Assembly: GCA_025453555.1 (NCBI GenBank)
Contig: JALOQC010000009.1
Coordinates: 1-56,244 of the forward strand
DNA: 56,244 nt
Source: Myxococcota bacterium
GTDB lineage: Bacteria; Myxococcota_A; Polyangia; Polyangiales; Houyiibacteriaceae
Direction: 5' to 3'
The notes beneath the pieces are model-generated. The model ran no database searches and was not told the DNA's origin. It was given only the letters and a program-made list of their open reading frames with translations. Position numbers and translations under genes: made by a program. Positions within the stretch are counted from its first letter, which is position 1. Each line of letters opens with the position of its first letter. Below, one piece after another: positions 44,744 through 53,825 of this stretch.

Positions 44744-47368
44744 ATGTTTGTCACTCGCCCGCGTTCGGGCTCTTGGCTTCTCGTTCTCCTCCTCGTCGGC
44801 CTGACCGCCTGCAAAGGCAAGAAGTCCGATCCTCTCGTCCCCGACGCGGGCGGAGAGGACGCCGAGACGGTCGACGCGGGCGAGACCTGCACGCCGCTCG
44901 GCGCCTTCGAGACGGGCGACGCCGACGGAGCCCCCAACCCGCTCGACGTCCCCGCTGGACAAGCGCGCGCGGGACGGCTCACCGCCGACGAGCTCCCCGA
45001 AGATCGCTTCGCGCTCGCGCGCTGGAACCCCGGCGACTTCGTCCTTGCGAACGAACGCGTCGCGCTCGTCGTCACGTCGGCCGACGTGCCCGGTGAGGCC
45101 TACGACCCGCACGGCGGTCGTCTGGTCGGCGTCGGCTTGATGCAGGACGGCGCGATCGAGGCCCCGGCCGACTTCGGCATCGTGGTGCTCGGTTTCCAGC
45201 GCTTCTTGGTCGCGACCGACTCCGTCACCGTGATGAACGACGGCACCGACGGCGAAGCGGCGGAGATCCGCGTCGCAGGTCGCCTCGCGCGGCTCGAAGC
45301 GTTCGGCAACGTGCTCGACGGCTTGGTCCCGCAAGACTTCGCGGACCTGCCCGCCGCCATCACGTACACCCTCGCGCCCGGCGACGCGTTCGCGACGCTC
45401 ACGCTCTCGGTGCGCGCGGGCACCCGAAACCTCCGCGCGCCGCTCGGGGTGATTCAGGCGTTCTTCCAGTCGAGCCGCATGGCCGCCTGGCGTCCGGGCA
45501 TCGGCATCGTCTCCGAGTCGAGCGCGGCGGTCCCCTTCGTGGCCTTCGACGGAAGCGGCGCGCCCGACGGAGTCGAGACGAGCTACGCGTGGATGGCCGA
45601 AGAAGGCGGCACGCTCTCGCCGCTCATCCAGACCGGCGGCGCCGACGTGTTCTCGTCGGGCGGCATCGAGTCGCCCGCGTGCAGCGAAGCGACGATCTCG
45701 CTCGGTCGCGTGCTGATCGCGGAAAATCTTCCGGCGGTGCAAGCCGAGATCGCGGAGCTCGAAGGCGAGACCACGCGCCTCGTGAGCGGCACCGTCACGG
45801 TCGACGGAGCGCCCGCCGTGGGCGCGCGTGTGCACGTGACCGACGGCGACGAGCACCTCACGCGCTTCGTGGTCGAGGCCGACGGCTCGTTCTCGCACCC
45901 CGTCGCCGACACGGCGGACTCGCTCTGGGTCTGGCGCGAAGGTTTCCCGCTCGCGGGTCCGTTCGCGATCGTCGAAGGTGCGAACGCGATCGAGCTCCCG
46001 ACCGCGGCGCGCGTCGACGTGCGGGTCTTCGATCTCGGCACCACCACCGCGATCCCCGCGCGCGTCGAGATCTTCCCGCGCGGCGCGACCCCGGTGCCGG
46101 TGGGCGCGATGGGCTTCGGCGAGGACGGCTTCGGCAGCTCGCGCGTTCACGTCGCGTTCGCGACCTCGGGCACCGCGAGCTTCGCGATCGCGCCCGGCAC
46201 CTATCGCCTGCGTGTGTCGCGCGGTCCGGCGTGGGAGCGCTTCGAGACGGATCTCGATCTCGAGAGCGGCGAGGACGTCGACGTCGACGCGGAGCTCGAA
46301 CGCGTGGTCGTGCAGCCCGGCGTGCTCTGCGCGGACTACCACGTGCACACCCACCGCTCGGTCGACTCCGGCGACGACGCGACGATGAAGGTCCGCGGAT
46401 TGGTCGCGGACGGCCTCGACGTCGTGATCCGCACCGAGCACGAGTTCGTGAGCGACTTCCAGCCCGTCATCGACGCGGCGGGTCTCGCGGCCTACGCGCG
46501 CGGCTTCTCCGGCATGGAGCTCACGACCTTCGCGTACGGGCACTTCAACACCTTCCCCGTCGAGGTCGATCCGACGCGTCCGAGTGACGGCGCGATCCCC
46601 TGGTACGGCGTGAGCCCGCCCGATCTCTTCGACGCCGTCCGCGCGCGCCCCGAGCGCCCGACGCTGATCATCAACCACCCGCGCACGGGCGGAACGTTGC
46701 AGGGCTACTTCGAAGCGGTCGGCTTCGACTCCGTGACCGGCTCCGTGCGCGACATGGACGGCTGGGACACGGAGTTCGAGGTCGTCGAGGTCTTCAACGA
46801 CAGCAACTTCGAGAGCAACCGCGAAGGCACGGTGCGCGACTGGTTCGGGCTGCTCAACGCGGGGCGCCGCGTGGTCGCGGTCGGCTCGTCCGACAGCCAC
46901 GGGATCCACTCGAAGCCGGTGGGCTATCCGCGCACCTGCCAGATCGTCGGCCTCGACGATCCCGCGGAGCTCGACGAGCGCACCCTGCAGGCCGCGACCG
47001 AAGAAGGCCGCGGCTTCGTGAGCGGCGGCATCTACCTCGACGTCACGGGCGCGGACGGCGCGACCTTCGGCGACGAGATCGAAGGCGCGGGCGAGCGCGC
47101 GTCCTTCGAGGTGGTCGTCCGTGCGGCGAGCCACGTCGAGGTGAACCGCCTCGAGGTGATCGTCGACGGCGTGACGAGCGAGACGCTGCCCATCGAGGCG
47201 AGCGACGCCGATCCGGGCAACGCCGCGATCCGCGCGCGCGTCGACGTGGAGGTCGACGTCGCGCCGGGCGGGAGCTGGGTGGTCTTCCACGCAGCGGGCG
47301 ACGCGCCCTTCGACGCCCAGGGCTCGCGGCCCTTCGCGGTGAGCAACCCGATCTGGCTCCGCCGCTGA
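44744..47368 (+). CDS. CehA/McbA-type PHP-domain metallohydrolase lipoprotein
   Basis: An 874-residue exported lipoprotein. The lipobox LTAC places the lipidated Cys at 23, then an Asp/Gly spacer. Residues 50-520 are beta-rich, including a carboxypeptidase-regulatory-like segment (VSGTVTVDGAPAVGARVHVTD). Residues 525-790 are a PHP-type hydrolase: CADYHVHTHRSVDSGDDA, VIRTEHEF, LIINHPRTGG and AVGSSDSHGIHSKPVG provide the His/Asp ligands. The remainder is a beta-sandwich. CehA/McbA proteins are metal-dependent hydrolases, some known for carbamate and related ester cleavage. Extracellular location differs from the cytosolic homologue at 10494-12407. No Shine-Dalgarno precedes the ATG. Confidence 0.85.
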   Translation: MFVTRPRSGSWLLVLLLVGLTACKGKKSDPLVPDAGGEDAETVDAGETCTPLGAFETGDADGAPNPLDVPAGQARAGRLTADELPEDRFALARWNPGDFVLANERVALVVTSADVPGEAYDPHGGRLVGVGLMQDGAIEAPADFGIVVLGFQRFLVATDSVTVMNDGTDGEAAEIRVAGRLARLEAFGNVLDGLVPQDFADLPAAITYTLAPGDAFATLTLSVRAGTRNLRAPLGVIQAFFQSSRMAAWRPGIGIVSESSAAVPFVAFDGSGAPDGVETSYAWMAEEGGTLSPLIQTGGADVFSSGGIESPACSEATISLGRVLIAENLPAVQAEIAELEGETTRLVSGTVTVDGAPAVGARVHVTDGDEHLTRFVVEADGSFSHPVADTADSLWVWREGFPLAGPFAIVEGANAIELPTAARVDVRVFDLGTTTAIPARVEIFPRGATPVPVGAMGFGEDGFGSSRVHVAFATSGTASFAIAPGTYRLRVSRGPAWERFETDLDLESGEDVDVDAELERVVVQPGVLCADYHVHTHRSVDSGDDATMKVRGLVADGLDVVIRTEHEFVSDFQPVIDAAGLAAYARGFSGMELTTFAYGHFNTFPVEVDPTRPSDGAIPWYGVSPPDLFDAVRARPERPTLIINHPRTGGTLQGYFEAVGFDSVTGSVRDMDGWDTEFEVVEVFNDSNFESNREGTVRDWFGLLNAGRRVVAVGSSDSHGIHSKPVGYPRTCQIVGLDDPAELDERTLQAATEEGRGFVSGGIYLDVTGADGATFGDEIEGAGERASFEVVVRAASHVEVNRLEVIVDGVTSETLPIEASDADPGNAAIRARVDVEVDVAPGGSWVVFHAAGDAPFDAQGSRPFAVSNPIWLRR

Positions 47369-47460
47369 GCTCTCCGAGCTCGAACGCCTCGCGATGGGCG
47401 CTTCCGCGTCGAGGCGCTTCGGTTCGGGCTCTCGCCCCGGCGTGGTAAGAACGCCGGACC

Positions 47461-49527
47461 ATGGTCCAAGCCCTCCGGGTCGAGAGCAGCGCGCGGCGCT
47501 TCGCCGACGTGGCGCTCGCGGCGCTCGTGCTGCTCGTCGTCGGGATGATGATCGTCCCGCTGCCGACGGTCGTGCTCGACGTGCTGCTCGCGAGCAACAT
47601 CTCGCTCGCGGTGCTCCTGCTCCTCGTCGCGATGTACCTGCGCGACGGCCTGCAGCTCTCGTCCTTCCCGACACTGCTCCTCGTCACCACGCTCTACCGC
47701 CTCGCGCTCAACGTCAGCTCCACGCGGCTCATCCTGCTGCAGGCCGACGCGGGCGAGGTGATCGAGGCCTTCGGCAACTTCGTGGTCCAAGGCAACTACG
47801 TGGTCGGCGCGGTGGTCTTCTTGATCCTGACGCTGATCCAATTTCTCGTGATCGCGAAGGGCAGCGAGCGCGTCGCGGAGGTCGGCGCGCGTTTCACGCT
47901 CGACGCGATGCCGGGCAAGCAGATGAGCATCGACGCCGAGCTGCGCAGCGGCGCGCTCAGCCAAGAGGACGCGCGGCGCAAGCGCAACCACTTGCAGCGC
48001 GAGAGCCAGTTCTACGGCGCGATGGACGGCGCGATGAAGTTCGTGAAAGGCGACGCCATCGCGGGCATCGTCATCACGGTCGTCAACGTGCTCGGGGGCT
48101 TGGCGATCGGCGTCGGCATGCGCGACATGAGCGCGGGCGAGGCGCTCTCGGTCTACGGCCTGCTCACGATCGGCGACGGCCTCGTCTCGCAGATCCCCGC
48201 GCTGCTCATCAGCATCTCCGCCGGCCTCGTGGTCACGCGCGTCGCGAGCGAAGGCGAAGACTCCAGCCTCGGCGGCGACGTCGCCTCCCAGGTCTTCGGG
48301 CAGCCCAAGGCGCTCCAGGTCGCGAGCGCGTTCTTGCTCGTGCTCGCGGTGGTACCCGGCCTCCCCGCGCTGCCCTTCCTCGTGCTCGCCGCGCTCTTCT
48401 TCGGACTCGCGCGTCGCCTCGCCGCGCGCCCCGCGCCGACCGAAGCGACCGCGGTGGTCGCCAAACAAGAAGCCGCGCGCGAGACCAAGGCGCGCAAGCA
48501 GATGGTGCCGCTCGTGGTGCCGGTCGCGGTCGAGGTCGGCGAGGGCCTCGCCAGCGCGATCGCGGATCCCACCGGCGCGGGGCCCTTCCTCGAAGACGAG
48601 GTGCCGCTGCTGCGCGATCGGCTCTTCCTCGACCTCGGCCTCCAGCTCCCGGGCGTGCGCGCGCGTTCGGTCGGTGTGCTCGAGCCCGACGCGTACGTGA
48701 TTGCGATTCAAGAGGTGCCCGTCGCGCGCGGGACGCTCTCCCCCGATCGACTGATCTGTCTCGAGGCCCCTTCGGTGGTCGCGAGCTACGGCGTGAGCGC
48801 GGAGGAGTGGAGCGATCCGGTGTCGCGTCGTCCGGCGTCGCTGGTCGAGCCGAGCGCGCGCGAGGTGCTCGAAGCAGACGGCCTCGAGGTGGTCACCCCG
48901 GCCGCCCAGCTCGCGCGTCACCTCGGGGCGGCGGTGCGGCGTCGCGCGACGCCCTTCGTGGGCCTCCAAGAGACGCAGTCGATGCTCGATCAGCTCGAGC
49001 GCGCGTATCCGGCGCTCGTGCGCAACGTGGTGCCCAAGCCGGTCTCGCTCGCGCTCCTCGCCGACATCCTGCGCCGTCTGGTCGAAGAAGGCGTGAGCAT
49101 CCGGCCGCTGCGCGAGATCCTCGAGTCGCTCGCGATCCACGCGCCGAACGAGCGCGATCCGGTGACGCTCACGGAGCTGGTGCGCGCCGCGCTGAAGAAC
49201 GCGATCACCCACCACCACGCGCCCGACGGAGTGCTCGCCGTCTATCTGCTCGACCCGATGATCGAGGACGCGGTGCGCGACGCGATCCAGCGCACGAGCG
49301 CGGGCAGCTACCTCGCGCTCGCGCCCCAGATGGCGCGCGAGATCGTGGCCGCGATCTCCGCCGAGTGTGGCCGCGATCACGGCGGCGCGGTGCTCCTCAC
49401 GCAAGCCGACATCCGCCGCTTCGTGCGCCGCCTGGTGGAGGTCGAGCTCCCGGATCTCACGGTGCTCAGCTACCAGGAGCTCTCGCCGGAGGCGCAGGTG
49501 CAGCCCCTCGGCCGCGTGGGGATTTGA
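47461..49527 (+). CDS. sctV: Type III secretion export gate protein SctV/FlhA family
   Basis: A 688-residue inner-membrane protein. The N-terminal half has about eight membrane helices, including LYRLALNVSSTRLILL, GNFVVQGNYVVGAVVFLILTL and VEVGARF-type FHIPEP-family signatures. Around 330-340 is the linker (ARPAPTEATAVV), followed by the cytoplasmic domain with LGLQLPGVRARSVGVLEPD and IRPLREILESLAIHAPNERDP. SctV forms the nonameric gate of type III injectisomes, FlhA that of flagella. No other secretion or flagellar gene lies in the window, so it is an orphan here or part of a dispersed set. Injectisome versus flagellar type cannot be decided from this gene alone. Confidence 0.92.
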   Translation: MVQALRVESSARRFADVALAALVLLVVGMMIVPLPTVVLDVLLASNISLAVLLLLVAMYLRDGLQLSSFPTLLLVTTLYRLALNVSSTRLILLQADAGEVIEAFGNFVVQGNYVVGAVVFLILTLIQFLVIAKGSERVAEVGARFTLDAMPGKQMSIDAELRSGALSQEDARRKRNHLQRESQFYGAMDGAMKFVKGDAIAGIVITVVNVLGGLAIGVGMRDMSAGEALSVYGLLTIGDGLVSQIPALLISISAGLVVTRVASEGEDSSLGGDVASQVFGQPKALQVASAFLLVLAVVPGLPALPFLVLAALFFGLARRLAARPAPTEATAVVAKQEAARETKARKQMVPLVVPVAVEVGEGLASAIADPTGAGPFLEDEVPLLRDRLFLDLGLQLPGVRARSVGVLEPDAYVIAIQEVPVARGTLSPDRLICLEAPSVVASYGVSAEEWSDPVSRRPASLVEPSAREVLEADGLEVVTPAAQLARHLGAAVRRRATPFVGLQETQSMLDQLERAYPALVRNVVPKPVSLALLADILRRLVEEGVSIRPLREILESLAIHAPNERDPVTLTELVRAALKNAITHHHAPDGVLAVYLLDPMIEDAVRDAIQRTSAGSYLALAPQMAREIVAAISAECGRDHGGAVLLTQADIRRFVRRLVEVELPDLTVLSYQELSPEAQVQPLGRVGI

Positions 49528-49562
49528 CAAGAAGCTGATGGCCGATGACCGCAAGCCGCCCT

Positions 49563-49671
49563 GTGGGACGGCGCGCAGCGAGCGGAGCGAGCGAAGGCTC
49601 GTGGGTGGCGGCCCCATCGGGGCTTCATGCCCCGTGGGGGAGGGGCTGGCGACAGACCCTCAAGGAAGCTG
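49563..49671 (+). repeat. Dispersed GCGA-hairpin repeat, copy 3 (diverged 5' part)
   Basis: The 3' two thirds match copies 1 and 2: GGGGC-TTCAT-GCCCC and AGGGGCTG-GCGA-CAGACCCT (one mismatched pair). The 5' hairpin is replaced by agcgagcggagcgagcg-like sequence, so it is partly degenerate. Confidence 0.8.
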
Positions 49672-49872
49672 AGCAGCAGCTCGCACCGCTCCGCGCTGCT
49701 CTCACCGTCGTCGTAGCAGGCCGAGGTCGAGCCATCCCCCGAATGGGGCGTGAGCGAAACACTTCGACGCTTCGTAATGCTTCGTGCAGACCGCGTGTCA
49801 TCCGCTGCGCGGGTCGCGGTCCTACCTCGTTTGGAGTACGCGCCCCGCGCCGAACCGATCTACGAAATGGGC

Positions 49873-49937
49873 GTCGGTGGGGTCTAGCGCGCGCCTCGCG
49901 CCCACGTCCGCGCGTGCACGAGACCCCGCCGACTTTT
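49873..49937 (+). terminator. Inverted repeat followed by TTTT
   Basis: GTCGGTGGGGTCT (49873-49885) pairs with AGACCCCGCCGAC (49921-49933) with one mismatch; the loop of 35 bases is itself GCGC-rich. TTTTCT follows. It is terminator-like, but 345 bases after sctV, so it may end an unidentified short transcript. Confidence 0.5.
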
Positions 49938-50016
49938 CTATTCGTCGTTGCTCGAGCCGACGGGTGCGGTCGCTTTTTCACCAGACGAGCCGCGCCGCGA
50001 CTGCGGACGACTCTGC

Positions 50017-50022
50017 TAGGTT
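50017..50022 (+). promoter_or_regulatory. Candidate -10 of a leaderless transcript (FG-GAP lipoprotein)
   Basis: TAGGTT six bases before ATG 50029; no ribosome binding site. Confidence 0.5.
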
Positions 50023-50028
50023 CGGCCC

Positions 50029-51747
50029 ATGTCGCCTGCACGCCTCTTCGGACTCGCTCCCTTAGCCCTTCTCGTCGCCGGTTGTGACGGTTCCGACGTC
50101 CGGTGCCCTGGCGCTACCGTCGAAGATCCAGACCTCGGAGCCTGCGTCTGCCCGCCGGGCTCGACGACCATCGAGGGCGGGTACGACTGCGCGTTCGACG
50201 ACGCCGCGGTCGACGCCGACGCGGGTGCCGACGGAGGAACGGACGGTGGCGTCGACGCCACGACGCCGATGGACGCCGGACCGGCCCCGGACGTCCCGCG
50301 TGCCTGGTACCCGTGGAACGGTTACCGCACCGGCAGCGTGCACGGCGCCGCGAACGGCACCCTACGCCCAACCTTCGAGTGGGACGCGGCCGACGGCGCC
50401 ACCGACTACCAGATCCAACTCGACGACTCGTGCACCAGCCCAGGATTCGCGGACTGCGCATTCGACTCCCCCGAGCTCGACGAGCGCACGACCACGACGG
50501 TCTTCCGCCCGGACGCGGACCTCCCGGTGTCGATGTCCGCACCCGTCGGCCGCCGCTACTACTGGCGTGTTCGTGGGTGTCGAGGCGACGTCTGTGGGGA
50601 TTGGTCGCGGGTGATGTACTTGAACGTGGGCCGTACGGAGTGCGATTTGAACGGCGACGGGTACCCCGACTTCGTACCGATCGATGACGAGGATTCAGTC
50701 GACGTGCACTGGGGACAGCCTTCTGGCGGCTACTCGACTACCCGTGTGTGGACCTCCAGGTCCCTCGGACTCACCGGCGAGGTAGGAGGCCCTGGATCTG
50801 GTTCGTTCCCGCTGAGCGCTTCCTGTGCTGGCGACATCGACGGGGACGGACGAGCCGATTTGGTGATCGGAGCTTCCGAGTTCGTCCGCGTCGGCTCATC
50901 TGGGGGCTACGGAAACTCCACCCTGGTGATCGTCCCTGGGGCGATGGAGCTTGGCGCGGGCTCGTATACCATCGCAGACCCGACCGCGACGCCCTTCAAT
51001 CGCTTTGGCTTCGGAGACGGGCCGCTCGATTCCGGAGGAGACATCGACGGTGATGGACTGGATGACATCGTCGTCTCTGCATCACGGCAAGACAACGGAG
51101 ACCTCTTTCGACCCGGTCGCGTCTTCGTCTTCCGTGGAGCTACGCGGGTCAGCGGGATTCCTCATGCGGTGCTGCGTTCACCGAGTGGAGCCACGACTGG
51201 TTTCCTTGGTTTCGCCGTCGTCTCTCGAACCGACGTCGATGGTGACGGAACCAGCGACGTAGCCGCGCTCGCGACGACCGCGGGCGTCCTCGTCTTTGGC
51301 GGGCCCGACCTCGAACTCTTCCGTTTCGACGAGAACTCATCGGTAGAGCGGATGGCCATCGCCGACCTCGATGGCGACCGACGCATGGATGTCGTGAGCG
51401 CATCATTCACGCGGGCGCGATTGGCGCTCGCGCGCGCCCCCGAGCCGATCGAGATCGTCATCGATGGAGCGGTCCGCCCTTGGAGCACCGACATCGATCG
51501 CGACGGGCTCCATGACGTGTTCGTTGGAAACCGACCGCTTCGCGGCTCGAGCTCCGGCATCTTTTCGTTGGGTCCTCGCCCCGGCGACTGCGACGTCATC
51601 GGGTTATTCGATCGAAGCATTGCGATCGATGCATGCTTTGTCGAAGCTGGGATGCCGCAAGCCACGTCCAGTTGGCGCTGGACCGATGGTGGATGGTCCG
51701 GCCCGTCGGCGACAGTGCGGGCGAACCATGGACTCGTGGCGATGTAG
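50029..51747 (+). CDS. FG-GAP/VCBS-repeat lipoprotein
   Basis: A 572-residue exported lipoprotein. Lipobox LLVAGC places the lipidated Cys at 19, followed by an Asp/Gly/Ala spacer (about 58-85). A fibronectin-like domain (about 90-205) precedes FG-GAP repeats, visible as calcium-binding DxDGDGxxD loops: DLNGDGYPDF, DIDGDGRADL, DIDGDGLDDI, DVDGDGTSDV, DLDGDRRMDV, DIDRDGLHDV. These form an integrin-like propeller. From about 50690 the codon use becomes more AT-rich than in neighbouring genes, extending through the following intergenic region. Ligands are unknown. Confidence 0.82.
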   Translation: MSPARLFGLAPLALLVAGCDGSDVRCPGATVEDPDLGACVCPPGSTTIEGGYDCAFDDAAVDADAGADGGTDGGVDATTPMDAGPAPDVPRAWYPWNGYRTGSVHGAANGTLRPTFEWDAADGATDYQIQLDDSCTSPGFADCAFDSPELDERTTTTVFRPDADLPVSMSAPVGRRYYWRVRGCRGDVCGDWSRVMYLNVGRTECDLNGDGYPDFVPIDDEDSVDVHWGQPSGGYSTTRVWTSRSLGLTGEVGGPGSGSFPLSASCAGDIDGDGRADLVIGASEFVRVGSSGGYGNSTLVIVPGAMELGAGSYTIADPTATPFNRFGFGDGPLDSGGDIDGDGLDDIVVSASRQDNGDLFRPGRVFVFRGATRVSGIPHAVLRSPSGATTGFLGFAVVSRTDVDGDGTSDVAALATTAGVLVFGGPDLELFRFDENSSVERMAIADLDGDRRMDVVSASFTRARLALARAPEPIEIVIDGAVRPWSTDIDRDGLHDVFVGNRPLRGSSSGIFSLGPRPGDCDVIGLFDRSIAIDACFVEAGMPQATSSWRWTDGGWSGPSATVRANHGLVAM

Positions 51748-52037
51748 CCCTGGGCGAGAGTTCGCCGATCCTTGATGCTTGTTCAGCCAGAACCGAAACT
51801 GCACCGTTGGCAGGGGCTGAATGATCTCGATTTCAGCGACCGGGTAACACTTTGCTCGACGTTGCTCACCGGTGATAAACGAGAGTCGCGAGTGTCTTCG
51901 GCAAAAATTCTGAGCCCAACGTCATTGTCTGGCAGACCAAGGGCGAGCAAAGGCGAAAGCCAAGCGTCTTCGCAACAATGCGGGAGGCTTGGCTCTGGCG
52001 GGGAAACCGTTGGCTTGTGCCGGGAATCCTGCGGAGG
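51748..52037. other. AT-richer intergenic segment with hairpin
   Basis: 290 bases with noticeably lower GC than the rest of the window and no credible gene. It contains the hairpin at 51958-51994. It may be an acquired remnant. Confidence 0.45.
51958..51994 (-). terminator. Hairpin after the 52038-52757 lipoprotein gene
   Basis: AGCCAAGC (51958-51965) and GCTTGGCT (51987-51994) form a perfect eight-base stem, with CGC/GCG pairing inside. On the minus strand TTTCGCCTTT follows, a weak T-rich tail, 44 bases after the gene stop. Confidence 0.4.
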
Positions 52038-52757
52038 TCAGTCGCAGTTCACGAACCGCGCAGTCGAGTCGTAGCTCGACGCGCTCGTTCCGGAGGTCGA
52101 CGGGAGGCGGACGATGGCCCCGTTGGTGGGTGACGGAGTGCAATCACCGCTCCAGCGACCGACCGACGGCATGCTTGCGAGGCCTCGCCGACCGCCGCCG
52201 TCGCCCCAACAGACGTAGTCCACCATGAAGTCGCCATTTCCAAAGGACGGTCGCATCCCGCCGGGACGGAAGTAGAACGCGAGCTCGCCATCCGTGAGGT
52301 TTTGGAGCCAGCCGGAGTCTGGAAGCTCGATGGTCGCACGCGAGCGGGCTGCAACGCGCGTGAGTCCCAGGCCGTTCATGTTGGGGTCGTACGTCGGGAA
52401 ATCGCAGAAATACGCGCCCGCCTCGACGACGTACTCCTCGTCATTCGGGTTGAAGACTTCGACCGTCGAGGTTGCGAAGTCGATCTGCGAGATGATCAAC
52501 GTCTCATCCCCCGTCGGCATCAGGTCCGGGCAGCTTCCGCCTCCGCCGCCGTCCACGCTTCCCGCGTCTTCTTCGGGGCCCGCGTCCTCGTCCGGGCCCG
52601 CGTCGTCGTCGTCGGGGCCGGCGTCCGTGCCGCCTCCCGCGTCGCGCGAGCCCGCGTCGCGCATGCCGGCGTCGGTGCCGGGGCCGACGGGGCCGTCGTC
52701 GTCGCCGCAGCCGAAGGCGAGGCCGGTGAGAAGCGTGAGGCCGAGGATGAATCGCAT
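52038..52757 (-). CDS. Exported lipoprotein of unknown function
   Basis: A 239-residue lipoprotein. Lipobox AFGC places the lipidated Cys at 17. Residues 18-75 are an Asp/Gly/Ala/Glu-rich spacer with repeated DAG and EDAG motifs. The remaining domain (about 75-239) is beta-rich: LIISQIDFATSTVEVFNPNDEEY, a lamin-tail-like (LTD) strand pattern with ARSRATIELPDSG. Lamin-tail domains occur in bacterial secreted nucleases and surface proteins, but this assignment is tentative. A GGAG site lies about 9 bases before the ATG. The hexanucleotide repeat lies upstream. Confidence 0.7.
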   Translation of the reverse strand: MRFILGLTLLTGLAFGCGDDDGPVGPGTDAGMRDAGSRDAGGGTDAGPDDDDAGPDEDAGPEEDAGSVDGGGGGSCPDLMPTGDETLIISQIDFATSTVEVFNPNDEEYVVEAGAYFCDFPTYDPNMNGLGLTRVAARSRATIELPDSGWLQNLTDGELAFYFRPGGMRPSFGNGDFMVDYVCWGDGGGRRGLASMPSVGRWSGDCTPSPTNGAIVRLPSTSGTSASSYDSTARFVNCD

Positions 52758-52943
52758 GGGGAAGCTCCGTGAAAACGAGGTCGCGCGGATGTCCGCGACG
52801 GGCATGTGTCCCGAACGCATGAGATCGGGTCCCAGGGTGCCTCACGCCCGTGTGGGAGTGACAGTTAATCGCGGTTAACCGCGATCGCGCTCGTCGAACG
52901 CGGTGTTCGGACTCGGTCCGGGTCTGGTCGCAGTCGTAGTCCC

Positions 52944-53090
<147 letters not shown>

Positions 53091-53123
53091 TCGCCTCCGC
53101 TCCGACGCCGGAACGGAGCACCC

Positions 53124-53154
53124 AAAACGAAAACGGCCCCCTCTCGGAGGCCGT
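53124..53154 (-). terminator. Intrinsic terminator after the small lipoprotein gene
   Basis: A six-base stem ACGGCC / GGCCGT with a ten-base loop, followed on the minus strand by TTTTCGTTTTG, 28 bases after the stop of the 53182-53598 gene. Confidence 0.75.
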
Positions 53155-53181
53155 CTCGGCTTTACGTGATGGATTGCCCGC

Positions 53182-53598
53182 TCAGTCCGCTGGCGTCACG
53201 TCCTGGCGGACCACGATGATCTCGCTCGGCGAGGCCACCGTCGCGTCGACCTCGGCGGTCACGATCACCTGGAACTCCTGGTGCGGCGTGGTCGCGCGCA
53301 TGCGGCCCGTGCGGTCGTCGCCGTCGAACTCCAGGCGGCCCGCCATCGTCGGCGCGGCGCCCTGCGGCTTGATCCACACGATGTAGACCGTCGCGCCCTG
53401 CGAGATGCGGTCGGGCGGCGGCAGGTGCTCGAGCGTCACCGACACCATGCGGTTCCCCTCGATCTCCTCGACGATCACGGTGCCGTCGGCGCCCGCGGCG
53501 CGCTCGGTGCCGGTGACCACGTATTCCTGCGGTCCGCCACAGCCGAGGGCGAGCAGCACGGCGCTGAAGCTCACGATGCGGATGATGTTTCGAAGCAT
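53182..53598 (-). CDS. Small exported lipoprotein of unknown function
   Basis: A 138-residue lipoprotein with lipobox LALGC (Cys20). The mature part is beta-rich: VVTGTERAAGADGTVIVEEI, VSVTLEHLPPPDRI, YIVWIKPQ, VIVTAEVD. It looks like a single Ig-like or other small beta-sandwich domain. The start at 53598 is decided by a strong GAGGAG site (minus strand, GAGGAGAACGACATG), which excludes the longer in-frame extension. It is bounded by a terminator. No family assigned. Confidence 0.78.
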   Translation of the reverse strand: MLRNIIRIVSFSAVLLALGCGGPQEYVVTGTERAAGADGTVIVEEIEGNRMVSVTLEHLPPPDRISQGATVYIVWIKPQGAAPTMAGRLEFDGDDRTGRMRATTPHQEFQVIVTAEVDATVASPSEIIVVRQDVTPAD

Positions 53599-53825
53599 GT
53601 CGTTCTCCTCGCCGCGCCGGACCGCGGCTCGTCCGCGTCGGTCCGCGAACGGTGTGCTCTTCGATAGCCGATCCGCGGCGCCACGGGAAGAGCCGCGTTT
53701 CGTGAGTCGCGGGAACGTCGCCGTAAGCAGCGTGGGGTCGGCGGCCATCCGCGTGAACGGGTGCCCGTCGATTCGGTGTCACCGCGTGACGGTGCGACTC
53801 GCGACGCCACGCCGTGCGACCTGCG

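Larger units (their letters stand above)
49528..50028. other. Intergenic region with repeat copy and a hairpin-plus-T-run
   Basis: 501 bases between sctV and the FG-GAP lipoprotein gene. It holds copy 3 of the GCGA-hairpin repeat (49563-49671), a CGCCGACTTTT terminator-like structure at 49873-49937, and a leaderless-type -10 at 50017. The sequence between 49700 and 49870 has no recognisable gene. Confidence 0.6.

Noticed and set aside
44447..49617. Long minus-strand open frames opposite the CehA-like and sctV genes
   Set aside because: Antisense shadows with Arg/His/Asp-rich composition and no homology-like motifs.
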